Assembly: GCF_029537395.1 (NCBI RefSeq)
Contig: NZ_CP120677.1
Coordinates: 682,001-746,000, forward strand
Direction: 5' to 3'
DNA from: Tissierella sp. Yu-01
Lineage (GTDB): Bacteria; Bacillota; Clostridia; Tissierellales; Tissierellaceae
DNA length: 64,000 nucleotides
Below the pieces are notes generated by a model, which ran no database searches, was not told the origin of the DNA, and worked only from the letters and a program-made list of their open reading frames with translations. How positions within the stretch are numbered: position 1 is the first letter of the stretch; each line of letters starts with the position of its first letter. Position numbers and translations under genes: made by a program. Of the stretch, positions 9,776-19,161 are shown piece after piece.

Positions 9776-10738
9776 ATGAGAAAGATATTAGTAACTGGTG
9801 CCCTAGGTCAAATAGGTTCTGAACTTACAGTTAAACTTAGAGATGTCTATGGAGCAGAGAACATAATTGCTAGTAATAGAAGGATAAAAGAAGGGCATGA
9901 AGCCTTAATAGAAGGGGGACCTTTCGAGATAGTTGATATTAACAATCAAAAACAGATTGCTGATGCTGTTGATAAATATAAAGTAAATACTATTATCAAT
10001 TTAGCAGCTATTCTTTCTGCAGTAGGTGAGAAAGACCCACTAGCATGTTGGGATATTAACATGAATGGTCTATATAATGTTCTTGAACTAGGAAGAGAAA
10101 AACGTTTACAAATATTTACTCCTAGTTCAATAGCAGCATTTGGACCTTCTACACCACCTGATAGTACTCCACAAGACACTATCCAAAGACCAACTACAAT
10201 GTATGGTGTAACTAAAGTTGCAGGAGAATTGTTATGTGATTACTATTTCAAGAAATTTGGGGTTGATACTAGAGGAGTTAGATTCCCTGGACTTATATCA
10301 TATAAAACTCTGCCAGGTGGAGGTACTACTGATTATGCAGTTCATATATATTATGAAGCATTAAGAGAAAAGAAATATACAAGTTTTATTGCCAAAGGAA
10401 CTAAAATGGATATGATGTATATGCCAGATGCATTAGATGCTATAATTGATTTAATGGAGGCAGACCCATCAAAACTTAAACATAGAAATGCATTTAATAT
10501 TACTGCTATGAGTTTTGAACCAGAGGAACTAGGAGCTGCTATTAGAAAATATATACCTGAATTCGTACTAGAATATGATGTAGATCCTATCAGACAGGAT
10601 ATTGCAGATTCATGGCCAAACTCATTGGATGACACTGCAGCTAGAGAAGAATGGGGATGGGATCCAAAATATGATTTAGATGCTATGACCAAAGATATGT
10701 TAGACAAATTAAAAGTGAAACTCGATATTGAAGGCTAG
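9776..10738 (+). CDS. L-threonine 3-dehydrogenase, short-chain (epimerase-like) type
   Basis: A 320-residue NAD-dependent epimerase/dehydratase-fold protein resembling the UDP-galactose-epimerase-like L-threonine dehydrogenases. These oxidise threonine to 2-amino-3-ketobutyrate. The Rossmann glycine motif is VTGALGQIGS (residues 6-15). The catalytic YxxxK is YGVTK near residue 144. The substrate-lid stretch PGGGTTDYAVHIYYEAL near 185 is characteristic of this type. The ATG at 9776 follows CGGAGGTG; the upstream in-frame GTG lies inside that RBS. The usual partner, 2-amino-3-ketobutyrate CoA ligase (kbl), is not adjacent. A different NAD-sugar epimerase is the main alternative but fits less well. 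Confidence 0.82.
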   Translation: MRKILVTGALGQIGSELTVKLRDVYGAENIIASNRRIKEGHEALIEGGPFEIVDINNQKQIADAVDKYKVNTIINLAAILSAVGEKDPLACWDINMNGLYNVLELGREKRLQIFTPSSIAAFGPSTPPDSTPQDTIQRPTTMYGVTKVAGELLCDYYFKKFGVDTRGVRFPGLISYKTLPGGGTTDYAVHIYYEALREKKYTSFIAKGTKMDMMYMPDALDAIIDLMEADPSKLKHRNAFNITAMSFEPEELGAAIRKYIPEFVLEYDVDPIRQDIADSWPNSLDDTAAREEWGWDPKYDLDAMTKDMLDKLKVKLDIEG

Positions 10739-10757
10739 GTTATCCTAGCCTTTTCTT
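10731..10757 (+). terminator. Terminator overlapping the stop of threonine dehydrogenase
   Basis: AAGGCTAGG pairs with CCTAGCCTT around TTAT, followed by TTCTTTT. The 5' arm contains the last codons and the TAG stop. Confidence 0.85.
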
Positions 10758-10829
10758 TTATTACGTTATATAGTGTTAAATCTGTAACACAAAAATCCCT
10801 TTATAATATTATATATTGGAGGGATTTAA

Positions 10830-11099
10830 ATGAAACTAGATAATTATTATTTAATTGTATTTGAATCAAAAAACCATGCTGTTTTATTATTTACTGCCTT
10901 AGAATCTAAAGGAAATAATGTGACACAATTAATATCAACACCTTGTAGTTTAAAAGCTGGTTGTACCTATTCACTTAAGGTACCTCATTTAGACTATTTG
11001 GATAGTATAACTAGTAAAGCTAAGGAAGTAGGTATCAACAAGTTTAGAACTTATTATGCTAAAAAAGTAAATGGGAAAATAAATTATACGAAAATCTGA
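10830..11099 (+). CDS. DUF3343 family small protein
   Basis: An 89-residue protein matching the DUF3343 family, small cytoplasmic proteins proposed to carry sulfur or selenium in anaerobes. The N-terminus YYLIVFESKNHAVLLFTALE and the cysteine-containing segment TPCSLKAGCTYSLK (about residues 37-50) follow the family layout, with Cys38 and Cys44. The role is not established. The start follows TGGAGGG. Its stop abuts the stop of the oppositely oriented next gene, with no intergenic space and no visible terminator. No selenium or sulfur metabolism gene is adjacent. Confidence 0.75.
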   Translation: MKLDNYYLIVFESKNHAVLLFTALESKGNNVTQLISTPCSLKAGCTYSLKVPHLDYLDSITSKAKEVGINKFRTYYAKKVNGKINYTKI

Positions 11100-12194
11100 T
11101 TAACTTGAGAACAGCTTCTTAAAACCTCCACGTTGAGATTTTATTAATTCTTCTATTTTTGATATTCTTGATTCGAGAAGGTGTTGTTCATCCAATACAT
11201 TCTTCAGTAAAAGAATAATCTCTTCTTGGTTAAAAAGAATTTGCTCTATCTTGTTATTATGAAATTCAATTGGTGCATAGTTATTTTCAATAATATCATC
11301 TGTGTTTTCGTTGTTTTGGGTATTATATGATTCTAAATTACTATGATTATTAGCATTTAATGGTATATTAGAATCATTTTCTTTAACTTCTTTTGTCCAA
11401 TGAATTCCTGAATCATAAGAAATAAGAAGTCTTTCTGAACACTCGATATAAATATTGCCATTTTTATTATAAATTTTTGAATATGGTACATTTTGAATAA
11501 CTGTAGGAATATTTATATCTAACCACTTATACATGTCAGATCCAAAAGTACTCATTCTTTTATATTTCAATATGTATCCATTTGTTCTTCTCTCCCACCA
11601 AATGCCATGAATTATATCTTTATGATCTACTAAAATAGATGGATATTCACAATGATTTTCAGCACTTGATAGTTTTATTGGATTATTTAACCATTGATTC
11701 TTATAAGGATTAAAGTAGGTATAATATATATAAGAAAAGTTATCTGTAACTGTATTGTAGAATAAATGAATATTACCATTTGAATCATTATCTACAACAT
11801 AAGATAAATAATCCTTTTTAGAAACATATCGGATTATATTATACCTGTCTTGCGTATTATTTGATATTACAACATGATGTAAAGTAACTATATTAGAGTT
11901 TACAACATTAGTAAAAGAGTATATAAGATTTATCTTTCCTTTTATAATTAATATGGATATTTGATTGTATAAATTTGATTTTGTATCAAATTTTCCTATC
12001 ATTGCTTCTGTGGTCTTTTCACCATTTTTAATTTTATAATTTAATATTCCGCTATTTTGTAAATAGACTAAATGAATAGAATTATCTAAGTCAATTGCAT
12101 AATCGTAAATGGATACATTATTTCCAAGAATTTCGCTATTTTCTGAGCTGTTTATGTATCTTAATATACCTTCTGGATCTAATAAGAATTTCAT
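11100..12194 (-). CDS. Unrecognised beta-propeller-like protein with C-terminal coiled coil
   Basis: A 364-residue protein not assigned to a named family. Residues 1-270 contain repeated units with the pattern of an aspartate-rich turn followed by IHLVY, IHLFY, IHGIWW or IYIECS (for example DLDNSIHLVYLQ, DSNGNIHLFYNT, DHKDIIHGIWWE, NKNGNIYIECSE). That is how sialidase/BNR-type beta-propeller blades look. An Asn-rich linker follows at about 275-310. A heptad-like helix (IEQILFNQEEIILLLKNV) leads to the basic C-terminus SQRGGFKKLFSS. There is no signal peptide or membrane segment. An upstream sigma-E-like promoter suggests mother-cell expression and a possible spore coat or cortex role, but this is inference. 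A G-rich RBS precedes the ATG. Confidence 0.6.
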   Translation of the reverse strand: MKFLLDPEGILRYINSSENSEILGNNVSIYDYAIDLDNSIHLVYLQNSGILNYKIKNGEKTTEAMIGKFDTKSNLYNQISILIIKGKINLIYSFTNVVNSNIVTLHHVVISNNTQDRYNIIRYVSKKDYLSYVVDNDSNGNIHLFYNTVTDNFSYIYYTYFNPYKNQWLNNPIKLSSAENHCEYPSILVDHKDIIHGIWWERRTNGYILKYKRMSTFGSDMYKWLDINIPTVIQNVPYSKIYNKNGNIYIECSERLLISYDSGIHWTKEVKENDSNIPLNANNHSNLESYNTQNNENTDDIIENNYAPIEFHNNKIEQILFNQEEIILLLKNVLDEQHLLESRISKIEELIKSQRGGFKKLFSS

Positions 12195-12234
12195 AATATC
12201 CCCCCCAAAATAATCACAATAATATTATCACTAC

Positions 12235-12263
12235 ATAATATGTAAGTAGTAAAGAAAATATTA
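12235..12263 (-). promoter_or_regulatory. Sigma-E-like promoter for the beta-propeller gene
   Basis: Read on the minus strand, TAATATT (12263-12257), a 14-bp spacer and CATATTAT (12242-12235) resemble the sigma-E consensus KMATATT-N13/14-CATACAMT. The putative start is about 35 bp before the minus-strand gene. The sequence is AT-rich, so chance is possible. Confidence 0.4.
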
Positions 12264-12280
12264 TAAAGGAGTGAATCTAT

Positions 12281-12913
12281 ATGGTTGACAAAATAAATGC
12301 TAACGGTTTAGAAGTTCTACAATGCTTAGAGAACGATTGCGTAATTATTGATAAAGTCTTTGCAAGCTGCCAACAAAGGGAGTGTTTCCCAGATTTAGAA
12401 TATGATCTAGATGGCTGCTCATTTGATAGAGTACGATTTAGACCTGGGTTTATAGTTCCGAATACATTAGTTGTTACTGACATTAAGGGAAGAGATGATT
12501 TCAGAAGAGTAAGATTTACTATACGAGTTCCATTTCAAGTGTTAGATGAAAAAGGTAATGTAGAAAACGAATTTTTCTTACCAGATATATTCAAAGATAT
12601 AATTCTTTATATTCCAGATGCCAGAGATGAGTTTGACTTTAGAATAGTAGTAGAAACACAATCCGTATTACTGTCATGCCCAGTAGTTTCAGGGGGAGAA
12701 TTAAATATAACTGTGGGAGTATTTATAATTGTTAAAGTTGTAGGTACAGTACAGCTTCTTATTCCAACATTTGGATACTGTCCACCACCACCAGCTTGTG
12801 AAGAGTTTAGCCCAGAAGATATATGTGACATGTTCGATAATATAGAATTCCCCGACAATTTTTTCCCACCACAATTAGGTGACAATCAACCACCAGTACA
12901 AAATTGGGAATAG
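12281..12913 (+). CDS. Hypothetical Cys/Pro/Asp-rich protein, possible spore-surface protein
   Basis: A 210-residue protein of unrecognised family. Residues 10-50 contain several cysteines (QCLENDCVIIDKV, CQQRECFP, DGCSFDRV). The centre is a beta-rich stretch (VRFTIRVPFQVLDEKG and LNITVGVFIIVKVVGTVQLL). The tail is proline- and acid-rich (YCPPPPACEEFSPEDICD and a final QPPVQNWE). There is no signal peptide. Cys-rich, beta-rich clostridial proteins of this kind are often spore coat or exosporium components, which is only an inference here. It is divergent from the beta-propeller gene across an 86-bp gap. RBS AAAGGAGTG precedes the ATG, and a terminator follows. Confidence 0.6.
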   Translation: MVDKINANGLEVLQCLENDCVIIDKVFASCQQRECFPDLEYDLDGCSFDRVRFRPGFIVPNTLVVTDIKGRDDFRRVRFTIRVPFQVLDEKGNVENEFFLPDIFKDIILYIPDARDEFDFRIVVETQSVLLSCPVVSGGELNITVGVFIIVKVVGTVQLLIPTFGYCPPPPACEEFSPEDICDMFDNIEFPDNFFPPQLGDNQPPVQNWE

Positions 12914-12933
12914 GAGCTTAGGCTCCTTTTTTA
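12912..12933 (+). terminator. Terminator after the Cys/Pro-rich gene
   Basis: AGGAGC and GCTCCT around TTAG, followed by a run of T. It separates this gene from the iscR promoter. Confidence 0.85.
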
Positions 12934-12977
12934 TTTGTCAAATTTTAATAAAATTATATATTTATTTTCTAAGAATG

Positions 12978-13006
12978 TTGACAATACTACTTGGGTATAA
13001 TATACT
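12978..13006 (+). promoter_or_regulatory. Promoter of the iscR-iscS-iscU operon
   Basis: TTGACA (12978-12983), a 17-bp spacer and TATACT (13001-13006) form a near-consensus sigma-A promoter for the Fe-S assembly operon. Confidence 0.75.
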
Positions 13007-13015
13007 AAAAAGGAA

Positions 13016-13036
13016 AACCGACTGAAGTAGTTGGAA
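13016..13036 (+). promoter_or_regulatory. Probable IscR operator
   Basis: An imperfect palindrome, CCGACT (13018-13023), five bases, AGTTGG (13029-13034), lies just after the predicted transcription start of iscR. Position and symmetry fit an Rrf2-family repressor site, suggesting autoregulation. Binding has not been tested. Confidence 0.5.
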
Positions 13037-13054
13037 TTAAAAAGAGGTGGTAAT

Positions 13055-13477
13055 ATGAAGCTTTCAACAAAAGGAAGATATGGCCTTATGGCAATGTTTC
13101 AACTTGCTTTAGAGTTTGGTGATGAGCCAATATCATTAAAATATATAGCTGATAAACAGGGACTTTCTGAGAATTATTTGGAGCAATTGTTTTCAAGTCT
13201 AAAAAGAGACGGACTTATTCAAAGTGTTAGAGGTGCACAGGGAGGATATATGCTTACTAGAGAACCTAAAAATATTACCGTAGGACAGGTTCTTAGGAGT
13301 TTAGAAGGAAGTTTAGCACCTGCAGACTGTGTTTTGCATGACACTGACTGTTCTAAAGAGGAAAATTGTGCCACTAAATTGGTTATGGTTAAAATAAAGG
13401 ATAGTATTGATTCTGTTGTTGACTCAATCACATTAGAAGATATGGTTGAAGACGCATTATACAATAAAAGTAATTAG
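13055..13477 (+). CDS. iscR: Rrf2-family Fe-S regulator IscR
   Basis: A 140-residue winged-helix Rrf2 regulator. The N-terminus MKLSTKGRYGLMAMFQLA is the family signature. The recognition helix lies in LSENYLEQLFSSLKRDGLI (about residues 36-54). Three cysteines in DCVLHDTDCSKEENC (about 96-110) match the Fe-S ligands of IscR, so it probably senses Fe-S status and represses its own operon. The ATG at 13055 follows AGAGGTGG and gives the standard start; a longer in-frame frame from 13031 is rejected. iscS follows 10 bp later. Confidence 0.92.
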   Translation: MKLSTKGRYGLMAMFQLALEFGDEPISLKYIADKQGLSENYLEQLFSSLKRDGLIQSVRGAQGGYMLTREPKNITVGQVLRSLEGSLAPADCVLHDTDCSKEENCATKLVMVKIKDSIDSVVDSITLEDMVEDALYNKSN

Positions 13478-13487
13478 GAGGAGTACA

Positions 13488-14672
13488 ATGGGAAAAAATA
13501 TATACATGGATAACTCAGCTACAACTGCCTTAAGAAAAGATGTGTTAGATGAAATGTTACCTTATTTTACTGAAAAATACGGAAATCCATCAAGTATTTA
13601 TTCTTTAGGATCTTTGTCAAAAGTTGCAGTAGAGAAAGCAAGAGAACAGGTAGCAAAAGTATTGAATGCGGATAAAAATGAGATATTTTTTACTGCTGGT
13701 GGTTCAGAATCTGATAATTGGGCTATTAAGGGTATAGCTTTAAAAAATAAAAGCAAAGGTAATCATATAATCACAACAAAAATTGAACATCATGCAGTTT
13801 TACATACATGCGAATTCTTGGAGAAGAATGGATTCGAAGTAACGTATCTAAACGTTGATAATGACGGCTTAATAGATTTAAATGAGCTTAAAGCAGCTAT
13901 AACTGACAAAACAATTCTTATAACAATAATGTTTGCAAATAATGAGATTGGAACAATACAACCTATTGAAGAAATAGGTAAAATTGCCAAAGATAATAAT
14001 ATTTATTTCCATACAGATGCAGTTCAAGCTATTGGAAATCTTAGAATTGATGTTAAAGAAATGAATATTGATTTATTATCACTCTCAGCTCATAAATTCT
14101 ATGGACCGAAGGGTGTTGGTGTCCTATATATAAAAAAAGGCACAAAAATTGATTCATTAATAGCAGGTGGAGCTCAAGAAAGGAATAAGAGAGCGGGAAC
14201 TGAAAATGTACCTGGAATTGTTGGATTAGGTAAAGCAATTGAATTAGCATATGAAAATCTTGATGAAAAAAATGATAGTTTAATAGAACTTAGGGAAAGA
14301 TTAATTTCTAAAATACAAGAAAATATTAAATATGTAAGATTAAATGGTCATAGAACTAAAAGATTACCTGGTAATGTTAATTTCTGTTTTGAATTTATTG
14401 AAGGAGAATCTTTACTACTTAGCCTTGACATGGAAGGGATAGCAGCATCTAGTGGTTCTGCTTGTACATCTGGATCTTTAGATCCATCACATGTACTATT
14501 AGCTATCGGTCTACCCCACGAAATAGCACATGGTTCTCTGAGATTGTCTCTAGGTATTCATAACACAGAGGAAGAAGTGGATTATGTAGTAGAGAAACTT
14601 GTTGAAATAGTAGATAGACTTAGAAAGATGTCACCATTATATGATAAGATAAAGATTACGGAGGGAAAATAA
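13488..14672 (+). CDS. iscS: Cysteine desulfurase (IscS/NifS)
   Basis: A 394-residue PLP-dependent cysteine desulfurase that releases sulfur from cysteine for Fe-S cluster assembly. The N-terminus IYMDNSATTALRKDVL is typical. The PLP lysine lies in SLSAHKFYGPKGVG (near residue 202). The catalytic cysteine loop is ASSGSACTSGSLDPSHVL (about 323-340). The ATG at 13488 follows TAGGAGGAG. It ends by overlapping the iscU start by one base, which indicates translational coupling. Confidence 0.96.
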   Translation: MGKNIYMDNSATTALRKDVLDEMLPYFTEKYGNPSSIYSLGSLSKVAVEKAREQVAKVLNADKNEIFFTAGGSESDNWAIKGIALKNKSKGNHIITTKIEHHAVLHTCEFLEKNGFEVTYLNVDNDGLIDLNELKAAITDKTILITIMFANNEIGTIQPIEEIGKIAKDNNIYFHTDAVQAIGNLRIDVKEMNIDLLSLSAHKFYGPKGVGVLYIKKGTKIDSLIAGGAQERNKRAGTENVPGIVGLGKAIELAYENLDEKNDSLIELRERLISKIQENIKYVRLNGHRTKRLPGNVNFCFEFIEGESLLLSLDMEGIAASSGSACTSGSLDPSHVLLAIGLPHEIAHGSLRLSLGIHNTEEEVDYVVEKLVEIVDRLRKMSPLYDKIKITEGK

Positions 14673-15103
14673 TGTATTCAGAAAAGGTTATGGAGCACTT
14701 TAAAAACCCTAGAAATGTAGGAGAAATAGAAGACGCGAATGGTATTGGAGAAGTAGGTAATGCTAAATGTGGAGATATAATGAGAATGTATTTAAAGATT
14801 GAAGATGGAGTAATTGAAGATGTTAAATTTAAAACTTTCGGGTGTGGTTCAGCAATTGCATCTTCTAGTATGGCTACAGAATTAATTAAAGGGAAGACTA
14901 TTGATGAAGCTATGGCTTTAACAAATAAATCTGTTGTAGAAGCATTAGATGGTCTTCCACCGGTGAAAATTCATTGCTCTGTATTAGCTGAACAGGCAAT
15001 TAAATCGGCACTTTTAGATTACTCAAAGAATAATAATGTAGATATACCTGGATTAGAAGATTTCAATTTTGAAGAAGACGAACATAGTGTTACTGAAGAT
15101 TAA
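14672..15103 (+). CDS. iscU: Fe-S cluster assembly scaffold IscU/NifU
   Basis: A 143-residue IscU/NifU-N scaffold that accepts sulfur from IscS and assembles [2Fe-2S] or [4Fe-4S] clusters. The three ligand cysteines are visible in GNAKCGDIMRMY, KFKTFGCGSAIASSS and PVKIHCSVLAEQAI. The start MYSEKVMEHFKNPRNVGEIE is canonical. The ATG overlaps the iscS stop codon. The tRNA thiolase gene mnmA, often next in Clostridia, is absent here. A terminator follows at once. Confidence 0.95.
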   Translation: MYSEKVMEHFKNPRNVGEIEDANGIGEVGNAKCGDIMRMYLKIEDGVIEDVKFKTFGCGSAIASSSMATELIKGKTIDEAMALTNKSVVEALDGLPPVKIHCSVLAEQAIKSALLDYSKNNNVDIPGLEDFNFEEDEHSVTED

Positions 15104-15130
15104 TGAAGGCTTATGCCTTCATTTCTTTTA
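15103..15130 (+). terminator. Terminator after iscU
   Basis: ATGAAGGC and GCCTTCAT around TTAT, followed by TTCTTTTA. The hairpin includes the end of the iscU stop codon. Confidence 0.75.
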
Positions 15131-15162
15131 ACTATAATACACTCAATTTAAAGGTGAATAGT

Positions 15163-16362
15163 ATGGTATTTAAATCTCCTCCTGAATTTTTTGTCAATGC
15201 AACATGGGTATTAATTACCATGTTGTTATTATTAGTTATCTATTATTTGATAAATATAGGAAATAATTTTATTCCTGAGAGAAAAAGAATAAAAATTAGT
15301 AACAGTAAGACTTTACCTATATTAGGAGTATTGATTATTGTATATTTTCTATTTTATTTATTTAAAAAATATACAATTTTATCTGATACTTTTTTTACTA
15401 TAACTCTATCTGCAATATTAGCCTATGTTCTTAATCCTTTAGTTGGTTATTTGGAATCAAGAGGAATGAGAAGAGTTTTTGCTGTAATAACGATCTATTT
15501 CATAATACTTGGAATACTATTTATTTTAGCATTTTTAGTATTTCCTAGTTCTAGTAAGGAAATTAGAAAACTTGTAATAAATCTTCCTATATATTTTAAT
15601 AATATTAAGGATTTTATTGATAATATTTATAACAGATATAATTCATCATTAGGAGATTTGCCACCAATATTACAGGGAGTAGAAACAGCAGTAAAGGATA
15701 ATATGAACAGGATTGAAAATGTTGTAGTATCTGGTATAAAGAATTTTATAGAAGGGTTAATTAATTCCTTTTCTAAGATTATAAGCTCAATACTGACACC
15801 TATATTAACTTTTTACTTTTTAGTAGATAAAGATTTTTTTAAGAAAAAGATTATTGAGTATATTCCAATAAGATATCGATTAGAAGTAATAGGTCTAGCC
15901 AATGAAATTGATACTTCTGTTTCTAAATTTGTAAGAGGTAGATTAATAATGGCTATGTTTGTTGGGATTTCTACTACTATATTTCTTATAATTATGGATG
16001 TAGATTTTGCTATTGTTATCGGTTTTATTACAATGATTGCAGACATTATACCTTATATAGGTCCTTTTCTTGGATTTTTGCCAGCTGTGATATTTGCATT
16101 CATAGCGAGCCCAATAAAAGCTTTGTGGGTTTCAATATTTTTTATTCTAATTCAGTGGGCTGAAAATAATATACTTGGACCAAAGATTTTAGGTGACTCC
16201 ACTGGGATGCATCCTTTAACAATTCTATTGACAATAATAGCTGGTGGAGCAATATTCGGTGTATTTGGTATGATATTATCTGTACCATTAGTTGCTATAT
16301 CTAGAATATTTTTATTATATATAAAAGAAAAGCTAAACAAACCTCCTGAAGAGAAAGTATAA
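15163..16362 (+). CDS. AI-2E-family transporter (permease)
   Basis: A 399-residue multispanning membrane protein of the AI-2E transporter (DUF20/YtvI-PerM) superfamily, probably a small-molecule or ion exporter. Hydrophobic segments lie near residues 12-30, 52-67, 78-92 and 102-125, and several more in 215-390. The conserved C-terminal stretch IADIIPYIGPFLGFLPA and the QWAENNILGPKILGDSTGMHPL block are family hallmarks. The ATG at 15163 follows AAAGGTGA; an ATG at 15103 inside the preceding terminator is rejected. It lies between iscU and alaS as in many Clostridia. The substrate is unknown. Confidence 0.88.
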   Translation: MVFKSPPEFFVNATWVLITMLLLLVIYYLINIGNNFIPERKRIKISNSKTLPILGVLIIVYFLFYLFKKYTILSDTFFTITLSAILAYVLNPLVGYLESRGMRRVFAVITIYFIILGILFILAFLVFPSSSKEIRKLVINLPIYFNNIKDFIDNIYNRYNSSLGDLPPILQGVETAVKDNMNRIENVVVSGIKNFIEGLINSFSKIISSILTPILTFYFLVDKDFFKKKIIEYIPIRYRLEVIGLANEIDTSVSKFVRGRLIMAMFVGISTTIFLIIMDVDFAIVIGFITMIADIIPYIGPFLGFLPAVIFAFIASPIKALWVSIFFILIQWAENNILGPKILGDSTGMHPLTILLTIIAGGAIFGVFGMILSVPLVAISRIFLLYIKEKLNKPPEEKV

Positions 16363-16416
16363 GGCAAAGTTAATTGACAATATATTCATATTAAATTAGA
16401 ATATCAATATAAAATA

Positions 16417-16442
16417 AACTTCCCTACAATGGGAGGTTTTTT
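16417..16442 (+). terminator. Terminator before alaS
   Basis: AACTTCCC pairs with GGGAGGTT (one U-G) around TACAAT, then TTTT. It isolates alaS from the permease gene. No T-box was found before alaS. Confidence 0.7.
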
Positions 16443-16471
16443 CGAACTAAGAGAATGAGGTGTATGTATTT

Positions 16472-19111
16472 ATGAAGAAAATTGGATTACATGAAATTAG
16501 AAGAGAGTACTTAGAATTTTTTAGGGAAAAACAACACCTAGTGGCTCCAAGCTTTTCTCTTGTGCCTAAGAATGATAAATCTTTATTGCTTATAGGAGCA
16601 GGGATGGCACCACTTAAACGTTATTTTACAGGAGAAGCTACACCTCCAAGCAAGAGAATGTCAACATGTCAAAAATGTATTCGTACTGGTGATATAGATA
16701 ATGTAGGAAAAACTGCTAGACATGCTACTTTTTTTGAAATGCTAGGAAATTTCTCCTTCGGAGATTATTTTAAAAAGGATGCTATCTCATGGGCATGGGA
16801 ATTCTTAACTGAAAGATTAGAAATAAATTCAAATGATTTATGGGTTACAGTATATTTAGATGATGATGAAGCATATGAACTTTGGAATAATATGATAGGA
16901 ATTCCAAAAGAAAGAATAGTAAGGCTAGGTAAAAAAGATAACTTCTGGGAACTAGAAGTTGGTCCTTCAGGCCCTTGTTCAGAGATTTATGTGGATAGAG
17001 GAAAAGAATTTGGTTGCGGGCATGAAGACTGTAAACCCGGATGTGATTGTGATAGATTCTTAGAAGTATGGAATCTTGTATTTACTCAATTCGATAAGGA
17101 TGAACAAGGGGTATATCATCCGCTTCCAAATCCTAATATCGATACTGGAATGGGATTAGAAAGAATTGCTTCTATAATGGAAAATACTAATAATATATTT
17201 GAAATAGGAGCTATTAACGATATACTAAAAAAAGTAGAACAGGTAAGCAACTATAAATATGGAACTAATAATGATAAGGATACCTCTGTGAGAGTTATTG
17301 TGGATCATTCTAGGGCTATGACATTTTTAGTTTCTGACGGTGTTCTCCCTAGTAATGAGGGAAGAGGATATGTCTTAAGAAGATTGATTAGAAGAGCTGC
17401 AAGACATGGAAAGTTATTAGGAATAGAAAAAGGATTTTTGACTGATATAGTTGATGTGGTTATTAACTCTTGGGCAGTTGAATATAAGGAGCTTAAGGAT
17501 AGAGAAGATCAAATAAAGAAAATAATTAGGGCAGAGGAAGATAAATTCCAAGAGACTATCGATCAGGGTATTTCAATATTAGAAAGCTATATTGAGGAGA
17601 TGGTTCATAAGGGGGAAAATGTATTAGATGGTGAGAAAGCATTTAAACTTTATGATACATTTGGATTCCCATTAGATTTAACAAAAGAAATCTTAATAGA
17701 GAGAGAATTAGAAGTTAATGAACAAGAATTTAATAATCATATGGATGAACAAAGAACTAGAGCTAGACAGGCAAGGGAAGAAGTAGATAGTGGCTGGGGA
17801 AATTCTAATAATGATGATTTATTTAAAGGATTAGAAACAGTATTTAGAGGTTATGAAGCAACAAATTTGGAAACTGAAGTAATTGAGTTGGTAAGGGAGA
17901 ATTGTAAAGTAGATATTTTAGGTAATGGAGAAGAGGGAATAATAATTCTAAGAGAGACTCCTTTTTATGGTGAATCTGGTGGTCAAGTTGGCGATATAGG
18001 CATAATAGAATCAAATGACTTTAAAGCTGAAGTATTGGATACTAAGAAAACCAAGGAAGGACTCCCATTACATATTGTTAAAATAGTTAGTGGAAATGCT
18101 AAGGTTCGGGTTAGTGTTGTTGCAACTGTAGACGAGACAAGAAGAAATTCCATTAGAAGGAATCACTCTGCTACTCATATACTTCATAAAGTACTAAAAG
18201 AAGTATTAGGAGAACATGTAAATCAAGCTGGTTCTTTAGTTATGCCAAATAGATTGAGATTTGACTTTTCCCATTTTGAAGCAATTTCTAAAGAGGATTT
18301 AGATAGAATTGAAAAAAGGGTAAATACTAAGATATTAGAAGCCTTAGATGTAGTGACTATAGAAACATCTTTAAAAGATGCTCAGGATATGGGAGCAATT
18401 GGACTATTTGAGGATAAATATAAGGATAATGTTAGGATAATGAAGATAGGAGATTATTCACAAGAGCTTTGTGGTGGAATCCATGTGAAGAATTCTTCTA
18501 ATATAGGTATGTTTAAGATATTATCAGAATCAGGTATTGCAAGTGGTGTTCGTAGAATTGAAGCAATAACTGGTGCTAGCGTTTACGATTATTTGAGACA
18601 GATTGAAGATGAAACTGATGAGATTAGCCATTTGTTAAAGACAAACAGAACTAGTATATTAGAAAAAGTAAGATCATTAACTGAAGAGCTTAGAGATAAA
18701 GATAAAGAGATAGAAAAGCTTAAAAGTAAATTATCTACTAATATAGCTCAAGAAATATTAGATACAAAAGAGGTAGTAGATGGAGTGAATTTAATAACGT
18801 ATAAGGCTAATGATATTGATATAGATGCACTAAGAAATTTAGGTGATGAACTAAAAAACAAGCTTAATTCTGGTGTAATAGTTTTAGCTTCTGTAGTTAA
18901 TGGTAAAATAACTTTTGTATCAATGGTAACTAAGGATCTAAACGCAAAAGGTATACTAGCTGGAAATATAGTAAAGGAAGTAGCTAAAGTCACTGGTGGC
19001 GGTGGCGGCGGCAGACCTGATATGGCACAGGCAGGAGGGAAAGATGTTTCAAAAGTAGATGAAGCTCTTTCTATAGTTAAAGAATTAATTAAAGTACAAA
19101 TAAATAAATAG
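16472..19111 (+). CDS. alaS: Alanyl-tRNA synthetase
   Basis: An 879-residue class IIc synthetase charging tRNA-Ala. The N-terminal catalytic domain starts [13 protein letters not shown] and carries motif 2 in [18 protein letters not shown]. Motif 3 is in [15 protein letters not shown]. The editing domain has the zinc-binding HSATHILH and CGGIHV pairs. The C-terminal C-Ala domain ends with a glycine-rich [15 protein letters not shown] stretch. Full family length. The ATG at 16472 is preferred over the GTG at 16460 because GAGGTG lies at proper spacing. ireB follows 50 bp later. Confidence 0.97.
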   Translation: MKKIGLHEIRREYLEFFREKQHLVAPSFSLVPKNDKSLLLIGAGMAPLKRYFTGEATPPSKRMSTCQKCIRTGDIDNVGKTARHATFFEMLGNFSFGDYFKKDAISWAWEFLTERLEINSNDLWVTVYLDDDEAYELWNNMIGIPKERIVRLGKKDNFWELEVGPSGPCSEIYVDRGKEFGCGHEDCKPGCDCDRFLEVWNLVFTQFDKDEQGVYHPLPNPNIDTGMGLERIASIMENTNNIFEIGAINDILKKVEQVSNYKYGTNNDKDTSVRVIVDHSRAMTFLVSDGVLPSNEGRGYVLRRLIRRAARHGKLLGIEKGFLTDIVDVVINSWAVEYKELKDREDQIKKIIRAEEDKFQETIDQGISILESYIEEMVHKGENVLDGEKAFKLYDTFGFPLDLTKEILIERELEVNEQEFNNHMDEQRTRARQAREEVDSGWGNSNNDDLFKGLETVFRGYEATNLETEVIELVRENCKVDILGNGEEGIIILRETPFYGESGGQVGDIGIIESNDFKAEVLDTKKTKEGLPLHIVKIVSGNAKVRVSVVATVDETRRNSIRRNHSATHILHKVLKEVLGEHVNQAGSLVMPNRLRFDFSHFEAISKEDLDRIEKRVNTKILEALDVVTIETSLKDAQDMGAIGLFEDKYKDNVRIMKIGDYSQELCGGIHVKNSSNIGMFKILSESGIASGVRRIEAITGASVYDYLRQIEDETDEISHLLKTNRTSILEKVRSLTEELRDKDKEIEKLKSKLSTNIAQEILDTKEVVDGVNLITYKANDIDIDALRNLGDELKNKLNSGVIVLASVVNGKITFVSMVTKDLNAKGILAGNIVKEVAKVTGGGGGGRPDMAQAGGKDVSKVDEALSIVKELIKVQINK

Positions 19112-19161
19112 AATATTTCAAAATTGCTATATTGTGGTATAATAGTTATAGGGGTGTTATA

